Positions 42,823 through 55,786 of a DNA stretch of 64,000 bases are shown here, piece by piece. The stretch is from Dryococelus australis (Eukaryota; Arthropoda; Insecta; Phasmatodea; Phasmatidae). Position numbers and translations under genes: made by a program. The stretch is from assembly GCA_029891345.1 (NCBI GenBank), contig CM057003.1, positions 12,502,709 to 12,566,708 of the forward strand, in the 5' to 3' direction. The notes beneath the pieces were generated by a model. It was given only the letters and a program-made list of their open reading frames with translations, did no database searches and was not told the origin of the DNA. Position 1 is the first letter of the stretch, and every line of letters begins with the position of its first letter.

Positions 42823-42937
42823 GGCTGTTCACTGTAAAGTGAGCACTTTTGAAGCCCTAGTTACTTTCTCCTTTCAGAATTTTTTTAAAATCCTTTAACC
42901 ACCTTTTAAAATAAATATCGCTATAAAACCAATAAAC

Positions 42938-42970
<33 letters not shown>

Positions 42971-43077
42971 TTCACCGCACTCGGATGTTAATGTCTAAGG
43001 CTACAATAAAATATATTTATTGACTATTATTCCAAATGAGAGGGATTCCAAAAGTGCTCACTTTGCCGTAAACAGCC
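42823..43077 (+). mobile_element. Family B MITE, full length, with TG/TA run
   Basis: Starts ggctgttcactgtaaagtga, ends tgctcactttgccgtaaaca then gcc. A (TG)n(TA)n microsatellite has grown at 42941-42970 inside it. Confidence 0.8.
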
Positions 43078-44011
43078 TATACTAATAACTTATTGGATCA
43101 ACTGAATAGATTAAATTCGCCATGCAGAATTATTGTTTATATAATCGGTTTATCAAATGTTGATGTGTCCCTATTTATTTGAGGTACCTACTTCCAGCAC
43201 ATGGGTATAGATTTCGGTTATACTAATGGGGATTACGTACGAAGTTTATTACTACGTTATCGTATTCGTAGTTTATATACATGTAGGTTATGTATCACAT
43301 CATGTGGATGTATTTATTTGGCAGCTCGTTGTCGTATTTTTTTCTGCTAATGGTGACTTGATTTAATTACATCTTAATAATTTGTTTCTCCAATAGAATA
43401 ACGTTATTTTCAACAAAAGTCCATGCTAAGTAAAATTCGTTACACACTGTTTTTATGAGAGTCTTCACTGAATACATTTTCGGTAAACAATTACGTCACA
43501 GTAATGTTCCTGAAGTGTACACTCTCCACAGATATCATTTTAAGGATATCTGGCATATTATTTTACAAAAATTTCGCTAATTTTTTTTTTCATAGATTTT
43601 CTTGCATCTTGTTTATTTACATTTTCTTAGGCCATGGCATGAATTTATTTCGAAAATCCGAAGAACTATTTATCTCTGATACCAAATAATTGTTTTGTTT
43701 ATTTTCAGTTCTCGTTTTCCACTCAGTAGAGACAGTGGTGTGACTTTTTGTGACTGATATTTCTCCAAAAATAGAGGCACAATACATTTGTCTTACAAAA
43801 AGAATAATTAAGCATGAAATAAATAGACGAATGAAAAAAAAAACGTTCTCACTACATGAGTTATGCCGACATCACAGTAAAATATGTTGAGAAACATACT
43901 ACTGGTTTAGGTATATAAACGTTATATTTTCATGTAATAATTTACATTGTATTTGCATGCAGTAGCTACATCTTCAAATACCTCGTTCAGCAGCCACGTC
44001 TCGTAGGTAAA
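43078..44011. other. No gene seen
   Basis: AT-rich, nothing recognisable. The frame at 43504-43689 is Phe/Leu-rich from T runs. Confidence 0.5.
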
Positions 44012-44430
44012 GACTGTTCACGATAAAGTGAGCACTTTTGAAATCAACCATAGAAAAAATGTCACAGCCGCTAACTGCATATGTTTAAGAGGGCGCACTG
44101 TGTGGCATGCGCCCAGTAAAGTTGGTAACGATGGATTGGAAGTAGTTCCTTATCTTAACGTCGAATATAAAGTGTTCGGCAACCATTTCTGATCACTTAA
44201 ATTATTTCTTTCGCTTTCTGTGTTTTTTAATGCATCGAAGTGAAAAAATAAGCAGATTTATAAATTATTTACTTTTCTAATAATTTCGCAGTTTCACTTG
44301 ACCGAAGCATGAATAAAGTGACGAGGCCTATGACAATGTTAATCTTACATAAGGCGGAAGAATACACAACCTGCATACAAGTAGATCTTAAGCAGGTCAT
44401 TCAAAAGTGCTCATTTTACCGTGAATAGCC
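44012..44430 (-). mobile_element. Family A MITE, full length
   Basis: Starts gactgttcacgataaagtga and ends aagtgctcattttaccgtga then atagcc; all family blocks in order. Good copy for a consensus. Confidence 0.85.
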
Positions 44431-44514
44431 TATATACAATATGTCGAGAACTGTCGTGGAACGTGCAGAGTACTCGGTGCACATCAGCCCCGTTGTTACA
44501 ATGAAGTCTACTAG

Positions 44515-44596
44515 TATAGTCCATTCATGATTACTTCCAACTTTTCTGAAGCCCTGATGAAACTCTACTTTCAGGATATTCCTCCGCCTCAAGATT
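44515..44596 (+). repeat. Family C start fragment
   Basis: attacttccaacttttctga, agccctgatgaaactctact and aggatattcctccgcctcaa; cut off by a Maverick-type end. Confidence 0.6.
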
Positions 44597-44659
44597 CAAC
44601 ATGGCGGGCTGGCGCCTAACCCCGATACCCTTCTGCCAAAACGATGATAATAATTCTAC
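44597..44659. mobile_element. Maverick-type terminal fragment
   Basis: acatggcgggctggcgccta and ttctgccaaaacgatgataa, ending taattctact. Compare tatgccagaacgcagataat and cattctaat at 36868-36899. About 60 bp, its other end not seen. Confidence 0.5.
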
Positions 44660-45012
44660 TATATACTATAATTAAAAATACTAAGTAAACATGGGCTCTT
44701 ATCCCCACTGTGAGCCAAGAATACGATTTAAGTGGGGCATAAGTGAGCACTAAGTTATAATAATATAACAAAATACAAAATTAACAGACGAAAGCAAATG
44801 TATTCTCATAATTGCATATGTTTGTACAATAAGTATTATTCTTACACAATTATTTAAGACAGTGAATCATTGTAAGTCTTACAACAGATTAACACGAAAG
44901 TAAAAATATATTTTTTATTAGGGCGATAACTTGTCTGATTATCCGAAGATAAGGTAAAATTGTGTATTTCTAGCATGATTTGAAATACTTGAATGAAATC
45001 CTTATATCCTTT
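44660..45012. other. No gene seen
   Basis: AT-rich without repeat ends. Confidence 0.45.
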
Positions 45013-45207
45013 ACCCGGCCAGGTCACTCCGGATTTTCGCATGTGGGAATCAAGCCGGTCGAAGCCACTGACCGGTGGGTTTTCTCGGGGATCTCCCGTT
45101 CTCCTGCCACTCCATTCCAGCGCTGCTCCATACTCACCTCGCTTCACCCTCATCGGCTCTCATGACCTCGATGTTAAGAGTCGCCGAACCCTGTCCACTC
45201 TACTCTG
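45013..45207 (+). mobile_element. tRNA-derived SINE, 5' truncated
   Basis: Begins in the tRNA-like box-B surroundings (acccggccaggtcactccgg) and carries the full body gggttttctcggggatctcc to tcatgacctcgatgttaaga. 5' truncation is typical of retroposed copies. Confidence 0.8.
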
Positions 45208-47111
45208 AGGTAATTGTTTACGATGTTAAAAAATACGCATAAAAATTAAACAGACGAATCCTAATGTTGATTTTACTCAACGCATTACGAAGTTTAAAAA
45301 TAGCCAGTAGGTAGCATTTAACTTTGACATGTTTTTGAGAGCGAAAAATTAAATTATAGACATTTTAAAACCTTAAATAAAAATTCAACCCACATTGAAA
45401 TGACTAAAAATGAGTAAATCTGCAGCAGCGTCTAATTCGGAATCAGTGATTTACTGCCATTAAAAATAACGAACGAACTAACGAACCTGCGCGTTTTTAA
45501 AATGAGCTTCCAAAGAAACACCCAAACAGTAACAAAGAGAATCTATTTCCATGCTATCGGCTATATGTTTTGTCCGCTCTGTGTGTTTGGTGGGATCGGT
45601 ATAGTTTAGTGAACCGGGCTGTAGTCCAACTAATGAAAGGATTCTCGTGCGAAGGGATGCTGATATCAGAAATAAAGTATCGATATTATTTATATTGGTT
45701 ATTTGTAAAAGTATTGTTTTACGGAATGTTATATGGAAAGAAAAATATCAATTTTTGGTATATCTGAATCCGATATTTTGTGTAATGAAGGACTTGGCAA
45801 ATGTAAAATTGCTTGGGATATTACATATTGGGAACACAAGCATTGCAATAAGATGTGGCACATGTTTTTTGGTGCATATTACTAAAATACACATTGAAAT
45901 TTTTTTAATTCATTTTAATTCATAGCTTATCAAAAAGAGTACAATAAAAATATTTATCTCCGATACTTCGAAAAATGTACTGATTTCAATAAAATATCAT
46001 TGAAATATGTCGACGATTTGTATCGATATATCGTTGATATAATACCGTCATTTCGATATATCGACTTTTTTCAACGCCCCTACGCGAGCGCATTTACCAA
46101 GAAGTGTGCGGCCCTTCATTGGCATGCAGCTCTGTGCTTCACTCGCAGTTCCAAACGGGTATTTGTTCCTGTTGAATCACGACTTCGTCTCGGTGGTAAT
46201 GCCAGCCTGTCTGACGAGGAATCCTCCGAACAGAGTGACATGGGTTTTAATAGTAGCAGTTTGTAAAACCAGGAAACCACAACTTTCTGTGGTAGCCAAT
46301 GCGTAAGCAGTTAGCTTTTACCAGGAAGAGAATCTAAACAAAACATTTCAGTCCACATCTTAAAAGAATTCTCTTGAAGAAGAAGCATTAAATGATCAGA
46401 GGGAAGTAAAGAGTGATGGTAGCAGGGGAAAAAATTAACTTGTACCGTTGGCATTATGTGCAATGTCGTTCTCAGAAAATAAGATATTTCATGGTTACTC
46501 ACAATCACGTGCCAAAGGTTTAGTTCTGATGGTTCTCTGGCGCAGATAAATAATGATTAAGTAATTATCTGAGTAAATGTTATTGCTTCATACAGGCGCG
46601 AGAGGAATACCTTTATATAGTATTTTCTATATTAATTTATGTCTTAATGTCTTCTTTTAAACGGGACCAGCTCGTTCAGTGGTTTTCAAACTGTGGACTG
46701 CGGATCATTGGTGGTTCTTTGCTAGGTATTACGTGACTCGCAGAACTTTCTCAATGTACCATCAGTGATTTCAGCTGCCTTATTATAAATATTGATAATG
46801 CGTGTTGCTCTTTTCGGTTATATAATGTGTCCAGTGATTTGGCATGGGCTTTTGTCTTTCATTGAGCTGTTAAATCTTTGTTCGTGCACTTTGGTTTGTT
46901 AATGGAAGAAATGCCAGAGAAAATGGCCTGTGTTAGGTTCACAGATAGGCGTACACCTAGTATTCCGTTGTAAAGTGAATCTCGAGAACAACTGACATAG
47001 TTTCTCACACAATTCGGAGCCGTTATCCTAGCATTAGCCTGAACGCAAGACGTTCTGAAGTAACGTGTTGGAGCAAAATACCTGTTCAGAGTTATGATAA
47101 AAGTGTCTAAA
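45208..47111. other. No gene seen; TATCGATA-like cluster
   Basis: 46017-46070 has TATCGATA and two CGATATATCG motifs. From 45570 to 46270 several short frames are open, none recognisable. Confidence 0.4.
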
Positions 47112-47555
47112 GGCTGTTCCCCATGAAGTGTGCTCTGTTGACAAAAAAAAAAAAAAACGCACACACACACACTTCTTATAGCTACATATATTATATTTAA
47201 CTTTGTGGAATGCTGGAACCGAGTTAAGTTGGCAACGGATTAATAAAAATCGCTTTTAACACTAGACGTTATATTGCAAGTGTAATGTTTAAATGTATGA
47301 CCGTTGAAATAGAATTTCTTGTTTTATACACTTTTAGAACAGGAATTTGCATATCAGTAACGTATTTCCATTCTTAACAATACCACAGTTTCACTTGGAT
47401 GGTGCGTGAATAAAGTGATTAGTCCCATGTTACGTTTATAATAGTGTTAATAACACCCCAGTGTTAATTTTATATGTGGCGGAAGGATACCAAGCGAGAG
47501 GAAAAGTATATCCTCAGCAAGGCTTTCGAAAATGCTCAATGAACCGTGAACAGCC
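47112..47555 (-). mobile_element. Family A-like MITE, diverged
   Basis: Left end ggctgttccccatgaagtgt, right end gctcaatgaaccgtgaacag then cc. Right half clear (gtgcgtgaataaagtgatta; atatgtggcggaaggata); the left half has drifted or been replaced. Includes an A run and CACA repeat at 47142-47171. Confidence 0.55.
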
Positions 47556-47771
47556 TATAATAGTACTATTCAGCACTGTAAGCAACTTAAATATTTTAAT
47601 TGTAATTCTGTTGACAGTTAACAGTAAGTTGCCAGTTGTGATTAAAAAAAAATTTGTCCCATGACCTATAGCCAGGTCTCACTCGCCATGTTGGAGCCTT
47701 TGATTTCTTGTTTGCTTGGTCTTTTAAGAAGGGAGAATTTGAAAATGTGACAACAGACCTACATCTATGAA

Positions 47772-48203
47772 GGGGCCGCGGTGGCTGAGTGGTTAGACTG
47801 CTCGTCTCTCACCAGGACAAACCGGGTACGATTCCCGACTGAGTTGCTCCTGGATTTTCACATGTGAGATAGGGGCTTTATTACACACGATGAAAGGCCA
47901 CAAATTAAACTATTCTCATATGTCTATACTTTTCTCTTGCCGCTTAAGAAAACTGCATAGCAAGCTTTAAAAATACGATATTTGACCATATTCACGATAA
48001 TTTTTCTCCAAGAATAAACTTAATATGACGAAAGTAAAAAAAATAGGGCATAGATAATTACTTTTTATATTGTCTAACAAAAAGTCGTATTTGCAAAACG
48101 TTTATTTACCGAGATATGCGTATACGCGCAAAAAACTATTTCAAAGAAAATGTTTCAGGACATCCTACTCTTAAGAGCCACATAAATCTCTCCACTCTCC
48201 AGC
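47772..48203 (+). mobile_element. SINE copy with family E in its middle
   Basis: 47772-47870 is a well-kept SINE head (ggggccgcggtggctgagtg, box B ggtacgattccc) up to ttttcacatgtgagat. 47871-48170 is family E. 48171-48203 (ttaagagccacataaatctc) matches the SINE tail. The central SINE body is missing, so either E replaced it or recombination joined the parts. Confidence 0.65.
47871..48170 (+). repeat. Family E repeat
   Basis: aggggctttattacacacga to aggacatcctactc; the same blocks as 16551-16859 in the same order. Confidence 0.65.
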
Positions 48204-49020
48204 AATTACTATGGAAAAGTTCATGAAAACGGCTATCAGAAGACCAGATCTTTCATAGAATCAGCCAGACAATTAAAGATGCAGTCTTGCAATGTATCTT
48301 CCATCGCGGCACAAGCGGCGGATGGGACCCGCTCCGCGGGAACTTCCTCGATGCCACAAAGCAAATGAAGTAAAGAGACGAAACTCAATGCTATTTTGGT
48401 GGAAAATTAGTTTCCTCAATTAGGTAGAATTTGCTGCCAACCGTACAACTCTTAAACATAATTTTTTTCAATTTTCAGACAGACGTTTTAGTTACTGCTA
48501 ATAACGATTTGTTACAAATGTTATAATTAAATGCTGTATTTACAAACAGTAAAATTGAACTAAATGCGTGTTTAACTATAGATGGTAGAGGATACATAGG
48601 TTGGCAACTCTGTTAACTGCACATTAGTTTATTAAAATGCTAATCGTACATTTATCTTTCTTTTAAAAAGGCATTGTTTCTGATATCAATAACTCTTGTA
48701 CCATTTATTCCTAGACAATCAGCTTTTTTTAAATTTAATAATGTTCAATTATTCCAATTCCTAATTGGTTGCAAGCATCAACTCCACCTTCTCCAGCAAC
48801 GAACATAACAACGGAATCAAAACACAAGTGAACAACTCAACGCTCAGGCGCTGACAGTGCGTGCCTACATAAAAACTATATATTTTATGAATGATGATGA
48901 GAAAAATTAAACTTAATTTACTTGTGAGTTAAGTATATTTAAAAATAAAATAATATTATTTATAAAATATACAGCTTTCTTTATTAAAGAGCATTATTTT
49001 CATTTTTTTTTTTTTTTTCA
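48204..49020. other. No gene seen
   Basis: A T run at 49001-49018. No recognisable frame or repeat end. Confidence 0.45.
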
Positions 49021-49340
49021 ACAGTTGGTGAAGTTATTCCACCTAACAATTTAGTGGCCCGCGAAATCCCTACAGAGCTTCGACCCCTTGCTCAATGCTA
49101 AGTTGTTTCAGGCCACGTGTTGTGGTGTGCGGTATCCGGGACGGCGACCCGACACACAGGAGGGCATCGTACGCGACCTTCGACCCCGAGAGGATACTTG
49201 GGGTATTTCCTTGCGGGTCAGCCCGTCACGGAACAATGGCCGCATGCACAGGTGCTCGGCAGGCCGCAGAGTGAACGCGCCGCCCTCGTCGTAGGCCAAT
49301 TAGTCCCAGAAGTCTTCCCTGGCCCTTAAAGAGCCGCGCG
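49021..49340. other. GC-rich island, unassigned
   Basis: GC-rich sequence in AT-rich surroundings, open on both strands for 60-70 codons (49108-49299 minus, 49088-49294 plus). I recognise no product. It follows a T run, which for a minus-strand reading would be a downstream A tail, so a retroposed fragment is one possibility. Confidence 0.25.
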
Positions 49341-50596
49341 CTCTTCCACAGCTAAGGCTAAAGCTCGGTTTACAACACAACGATTTAGCGTTTAATTATG
49401 CACCGAGGCGTATGCAGAAGAAGTAGAAGTGTGTTATCTTACGTATTGGTTCCCAATGGAACTTAGCAGGTCACGCGCGTTGTTGGGATTCCCGTAAGTG
49501 TTAAAAGAAATAGTTATATTTTATGTCTTAAATGAAACTTGTAAGGCGACGACCAATCAGCACAGAGCAGTCTGTGTTGTTGGCGGGAAACTGTTACCTA
49601 TTTACTGTAGCGTACGTATAAAAAAATATTAAAAGGCGTGTGTGTTCATATGTTTATGATTTTGTTCACAAAAATAAGCTTCTATGCTAGAAACTGTGGG
49701 CTTCGAAGTATGATCTGCTTAAATATACTTGTGATATACGAGATTAGGTAATGAACAAACGTAACCATGACATGGTTGTCGCCTGTATAATTCGGCTGGA
49801 ATGAAGAATTAAAACACACACACACATATATATTATATATATATATTTTTTTTTCGACTTTATTTATACTGGCGAAGATAAGGCTTCAATACCTTCTCTT
49901 ACACTTAACCAGGTATATTTCTGTGTACACATACGTAAACATAAAGAACAAGAAAAATACTTACATTAACAAGAGGCGAGACAGAAATATGATAGCTCAA
50001 AAAGTAGTAGATGTGAAAAAGATCAATGGTTTCTTATTATGTACATATCTTGAGCACGACTAGAGACAAGGCAATGTTTAAAGAAACTAAAATTAAAACA
50101 ACACAATAATACTGATCTACATTAACACAAAATTTGTTTCATAATCCGTATTACCAATCACAAATATAAATGTGCATAACCAATAAAGTACCTGAGAGGA
50201 AAACAACATATTGAATCGTAGCTCATTAAAATAAATAAACATATATATAATAATAACTTACATGTAATGAAAACTGAATGCCAACACATTAAAATAATTT
50301 GACGAATGGACAGCAACAATTTACACATTGATCAAAGTGAATGTATAAATCAAAAGGTGTAGGTAAAGTATACAAATAGTTAAGAAGAAAATATATTAAA
50401 AATGCTATGGAATAATGATGCGTGTGTGGAATCATTGGCGCATATTCATAATCGGAAACTACAAATACAGAAGATGTGTTTCCTTTTGCCAGATCGGCGA
50501 TTACTGTATTTGGTTAATGCATAATTTCATTTATTGTGAATCCAGCTTAAGTAGGAGTTAACAGATTTTTTTTCCAAAGTAGGTATTAAAAGAATA
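49341..50596. other. No gene seen
   Basis: AT-rich, with a (CA)n(TA)n microsatellite at 49813-49846 followed by a T run. Nothing else. Confidence 0.5.
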
Positions 50597-50651
50597 CATA
50601 AGAATACAGAGGTGAAATAAACGCTTACATCGCGAACTCCAACCGCACATG
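50597..50651 (+). repeat. Family F fragment before SINE
   Basis: acagaggtgaaataaacgct and cgcgaactccaaccgcacat match 62862-62890 and 11614-11640. Confidence 0.5.
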
Positions 50652-50888
50652 GGGGCTGCGGCGACTGAGCGGATAGTCTGCTCGCCGTCCACCAAGGCGA
50701 ACCGGGTTCAATCCCCGGCCGGGTCACTCCCGGATTTTCGCACGTGGGAATCGTGCTGACGGGTTTTCTCGGGGATCTCCCGTTTTCCCCGTCCTTTCAT
50801 TCCGGCGCTGCTCCAAACTCACCTCAATCACCCTCGTCGGCTCTCAAGACCTCGATGTTAAGAGCCGCCCAAATCTCATCACTCACTC
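50652..50888 (+). mobile_element. tRNA-derived SINE, full length
   Basis: Head ggggctgcggcgactgagcg, box B GGTTCAATCCC at 50705-50715, full body, and an (ACTC)n-like tail. Flanked by ACTCCAACCGCACATG at 50636-50651 and 50889-50904 (16 bp, of which the first bases could belong to the tail). The best copy for a consensus. Confidence 0.9.
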
Positions 50889-50904
50889 ACTCCAACCGCA
50901 CATG

Positions 50905-51560
50905 TAGGTTAATCACGGTTACCGCCAACTTCGCTGAAGCATTGCTAAAGTTCTACTTCCAGAATTTTCATCCGCTTCCTGCAAACCAACAATTACTAAG
51001 TTTAGAAAATTATACGTCCGGCGGACAACGCGCTGCATTCGTGCACACTCAATGTGAGAATATTTACATAGTATCTTGCTAGATACTACCAACACACCTA
51101 TTTTCTCTCTGCTTTTATTTATATAAATTAAAAATGAAGTATTATAATTTTATGGTAGGCTACTCTAATGTAAACATAAGTATCAAATGATTGTGATACA
51201 TGGCACATTTAGGAAACAAGTTTTCCCAAAGGTTTAATTCGAAAGGTGCGACCAAACCGCGAACATTGACTACAGCAAAATGGCGTCGCTGGCCGGCGAG
51301 ATGTAGGCACAAGTCGTTCGCCAGTCAGCGAGCGCCTGGCGACCTTCTCGCAGCAGACGGCAATCCAGCGAATATGGAACCTTCCGCAGGATGCAGCAGC
51401 CAATCAGACACATGGCTCGTTCCCAGAGCCTCGCGCACCCAGTCGGAGAAATTGCACGCCCATGTCAAACGAATCACCGCGCCATTTCGTCTGTGTGCAA
51501 TTATCTACTCTGTTGCGTGGCTGTGTTAGTGACACGCGGCTGTGAGTTATACGTGAACAC
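50905..51560 (+). repeat. Family C/F repeat, long copy
   Basis: C part to about 51160 (taatcacggttaccgccaac, ctagatactaccaacacacc). Then F part: cataagtatcaaatgattgt, aaaatggcgtcgctggccgg, cagccaatcagacacatggc, gccatttcgtctgtgtgcaa. Shows that C and F are parts of one larger repeat. Confidence 0.6.
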
Positions 51561-51602
51561 GCCTGTGTTAGCTGCTAATGCGTATCTTCTTTGGGATCTA
51601 AA

Positions 51603-52003
51603 GGCTGTTCACGATAAAGTGAGCACTTTTCAAAGCCCTGCTTAAGGTCTACTTGTATCCACTTTGTGTAATATTCCGCTTATGTAAAACTACTGTTGCC
51701 ACGGCCCTCATCACTTTATTCAAGCGTCAGGCAAGTGAAACTGTGAAATTATTAGAAAAGTAAATATTTTTACACTTCGATGCATTAAAAAATATAAAGC
51801 GAAAGAAATAATTCAAGTTATCACAAATGGTTACATAACACTATTTATTCGACGTTAAAATATGGAACTACTTTCCATCCGTCGTTACCAACATTACTAG
51901 GCGCATATCAAGCAGTGCACCCGTTAAAATACTATAAGCAGGTAAGAGCAGTGATTTTTTTCTAAAGATGATTTCAAAAGTGCTCACTTTATCGTGAACA
52001 GCC
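51603..52003 (+). mobile_element. Family A MITE, full length
   Basis: ggctgttcacgataaagtga to tgctcactttatcgtgaaca then gcc. Among the best preserved copies. Confidence 0.87.
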
Positions 52004-52005
52004 TT

Positions 52006-52367
52006 TACCTGCATATATTTTAAGGGGTGCACTGAGTGGCATACGCCCAGTAATGTTGGTAACGATGGAGGGGAATTAGTTACACGTCGTAACATGGAAT
52101 AAAAAGTGATAAGTAACCATTTGTGACAACTTATATTATCTGTTTCGCTTTAATTTTTTTTTTTTTTTATGCATCGAGGTGTAGAAATCAGATAATTTTG
52201 AAAGATTTTTACTTTTCTAATAATTTCGCTGTTTCGCTTGACCGACGCATGAATAAAGTGATGACGGCCATGCCAATGTTAATCTTACATAAGGCGGCAG
52301 ACTACACAACGTGAATACAACTAGACAAGCAGGACTTTCAAAAGTGCTCATTTTATTGTGAGTAGCC
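52006..52367 (-). mobile_element. Family A MITE, 5' truncated, inverted to its neighbour
   Basis: Starts inside the family at acctgcatatattttaaggg, missing about 65 bp, and ends gctcattttattgtgagtag then cc. Lies tail to tail with the preceding copy, 2 bp apart. Confidence 0.8.
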
Positions 52368-53185
52368 TGTACCTCGTGTGTCAGTCTGATTTTAAAGACG
52401 TACAAAAAAAAAGTTGTTTTCGTAATTTTGTTTCGTATTTTTTACCTAACAAAAAGTAAAAATGACAAATTTACCAGGTACGAAATCGCAAAATCACAGT
52501 CATATTGCTTCATACATACACATGCGTATGTGTATAACACTCTTATTTTTTAAATAATAACGATCACTTATCATAATAAATGTTATAAATTGTAAGGCAA
52601 AGTGGAATTTTGTTTATATTAATCGCAACCATATTATATTGAAAATTTAAAAAAATATTGAAGCTATAACTGTAATTTTCTTAAACAGTAACGTTTGTTG
52701 CATTTTCGTTTCTATTATATATTAAAATCTACTTTTTCGAAATATTACATTTTTTTTATTATGTCGCAACTTAGTGTAATAAAGATACATTTTTGGGAGT
52801 GTTATAAAATGTATACTAATAGTGTAACACTGCATTTTTATTAGAGTTTTTAAAGTTTCTAAATAATTTAATTGTTTTTATGGTGTTTCTTTTTATTTCA
52901 ACAACATATTAGTACAAATTAGCAGAGTTCGCAAATGTGTGCTGCGTGAGATTTACTTAGTTAAAAAAAATTAAAAGAATAAAAATATTAAATGTGTTTA
53001 TGCTTGGGGAGAAATGTGTATGTTGCATTCTTTCTCGCAATTGCCATGAAGGAAAAAGTTTTGTTAAAAAATGTTACTGAGTTCATGAGGAAAGGATTGG
53101 AAGCAAATAGTTTTATATAGTATTTTTGAGTTAAAATTAGAACACCATTTTCAAAAAATTGTGAAATGTATTTATGTGTGTGTGT
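52368..53185. other. No gene seen
   Basis: Strongly AT-rich. Confidence 0.5.
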
Positions 53186-53187
53186 GT

Positions 53188-53388
<201 letters not shown>

Positions 53389-53398
53389 CGAGTGAGAG

Positions 53399-55786
53399 AT
53401 AATAGTGTAAACCAGAAAAGAAAAAAAGGTCAAAAATATAAAAATATTTTTTTGGTCATTTGTACAGAATGGAAGAAAATAGGTTAACAAAACATATCTT
53501 CAAATACCTTTGATTAAAAAAAAATTCAACAAGTTGGATTCAAGAAGTCAAGAAGGATTTAGAAAGAAACGAAATAAAAGCAGAAGAAGCTAGAGAAAGA
53601 AAAGTTTTTAAGGAGAATGTGTTGAAAATGGAAAGATTCCAAGATCGGTATAAAAAAAAAAAAAAAAAAAAAAGCACAAAATGGTCGGAGAAAGGAAAAT
53701 GAAACACAGGGACAAGATAAAAATACTGCAGAAAAGAAAAGAACAAATGATAAGGAACGGAAATTTACATGTGGTCCCCAGACAGATTAATGGAAGTAAA
53801 AAAAAAAAAATCGATTACTCAATATTAAAAAAATAAATAAAAATGGCTGCAACTTCTATAAACTTTCTCTTAAAATGCTGGTGGCCCAAATTTCCCTTTC
53901 CTTCCAAATAATTGTGTTGTGTAAATACATTTTCTCAAAGGATGTTTAAGATGTCACGACACAGAATATAGCAATAAACTCGAAAAAAGAAATCATCAAC
54001 TGTATATGATTTCTGCCCTATTTTTCCATTATTTCCTAAACTGCACAGTACAACTCGCAATAAAGAGCTCATGAGCTGTGCAGAACTAGCCTGCCTTCAT
54101 GCAGTGAAGTAAACTGAATGACCCTAAAAACTATGACTGCTTTGTTAAAGAAAGAAATTAAAAAATTTTCCCGTGTTAGGCCTAAACATACCGGAAAACA
54201 TGTTCTGTTACAGTGAACCGAAAAGACAAATAAAGGCAACGTAAATCATTATTTTGAAAATAACGTTTATTGTACGCTGTGCATTTAGAAAATGACGAGA
54301 AGAAGTTTTTTGTAAAGTAATACGTACGCGTTGAAAGAAATCGAATTGCCACGAGAGACAGCATTGAGTACAGCGAATGCTATCTTGCAGCCGCGCATAT
54401 CTGAATTGAGAAATATGCCCACAGGAAAAACTATTCAAGAATTCTAGTTTGCACTTTAAATTTTCTTCACGTGTCATTTCAAAGGATATTGATGAGCTAT
54501 TTTTAAATAGGCAATACTGAGTGTTTTTTTTTTTTGTACCTTCACGTTGTTGTCTGCAATTTTAAAGCAAGCGCGAATGACTTTATTTTCAACTACAGGA
54601 AAAGAAAGAGAAAATAAATGATTAATGTCAGAGATGCTGTAAGAACTTCTCAATCACATCTGCTGCAAGACTCGAACAGCTTACCTTTTAAACTTCTGAA
54701 AAGAAAAAAAAAATAAGACTGCGTTAGATATGGTGTGTCAACTGTTCTTTGGAGAATTACTGGCGGCGGGGCGGCCGAGCGGGAATCCTGCACTGGACGT
54801 GTTTCTTCCAGGAGAATGTTGCTTCACAAGGACCAGGCTTTGTGGAGACTAGCAACCGCGATTCTCAGCCACGTCCTTTTGTTTGAGCACAATTCCCTCG
54901 CTATTGTTCATGTGCATCATCGAAACTCCATGCAGTCTCACGGCGAGTTTTCTCGGAAATGCAGACATCTGCAGGTGCACAGGAAGACATTTTGTTAACC
55001 TGCGGTATTTTTTTTTTTTTTCCATTTACAGGAACCACGCTTGCGTGACTGGCGATAAGGCACCTGATGATAAGAAACTGAAATAAACATATTTAGCTTA
55101 TCTCGAAACAAACTTATTAATATTTATGTATGTGATTTGAAATGCAACAAATCGCTAGCACCTTTTCAAAGTTAGATCATCCAAATTTGTGACGTTTGTA
55201 CAATAAAATCATTTTATTAGCCGATAAAGACCTTGCTGTGTCAAATTACAGGGTTGGAACAATTTTAAAGTGTTCCATTCTACTTATCACATACGTCGAG
55301 ATAAACTCATCCTTTACATTCTTTCTCGATATTGACTATAACCGGGACTGCCAATTAAGCAATTTTATATTCCCAGTAAGAGATATGTAAATGTTTCTGA
55401 AAAAAAAAGCACCAAAAATTTAGCAAACAAAGAAGGCCTTAACGCCTACATATCCACACATGCATATAAACGAAATGGGCATTTGGCTAAATATCTGACG
55501 TCAACTGATGATAGAAGGTTCACGCGACTACAGAAATTTAGTAAGTAGCCGTCAAAATCATGTCGATTACTATTTTTAGGAATTCCGTCTGTTCCAAAGG
55601 TCCTTGAAGGTCTTTCGAGCCTACCTGACCTAGAACGATCGCATCTGCATGATAATACAAATTTTCGAAGAATGTTTGTTAACTGTAGTTCTCTTGTAGT
55701 TTTCCATTCTCGTGCGCCGATAAAAATTCCAGAAATTAATTACGTTTTGTAAAAAAAGACTGTAATAGTCTAACAGCGGTTAGTCG
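53399..55786. other. No gene seen; possible decayed tRNA-like patch
   Basis: Purine-rich from 53520 to 53830 with A runs (53651-53672). At 54763-54800 gcggggcggccgagcgggaa is box-A-like, and cggcgagttttctcgg at 54941 echoes the SINE body, so a diverged SINE is possible. T runs at 54523 and 55008. Confidence 0.35.

Noticed and set aside
49088-49294. Possible rRNA fragment in the GC-rich island
   Set aside because: No conserved rRNA stretch that I recognise.
50652-50730. Possible tRNA gene (good A and B boxes)
   Set aside because: Followed by a SINE body and flanked by a target duplication; several dispersed copies share the same head.
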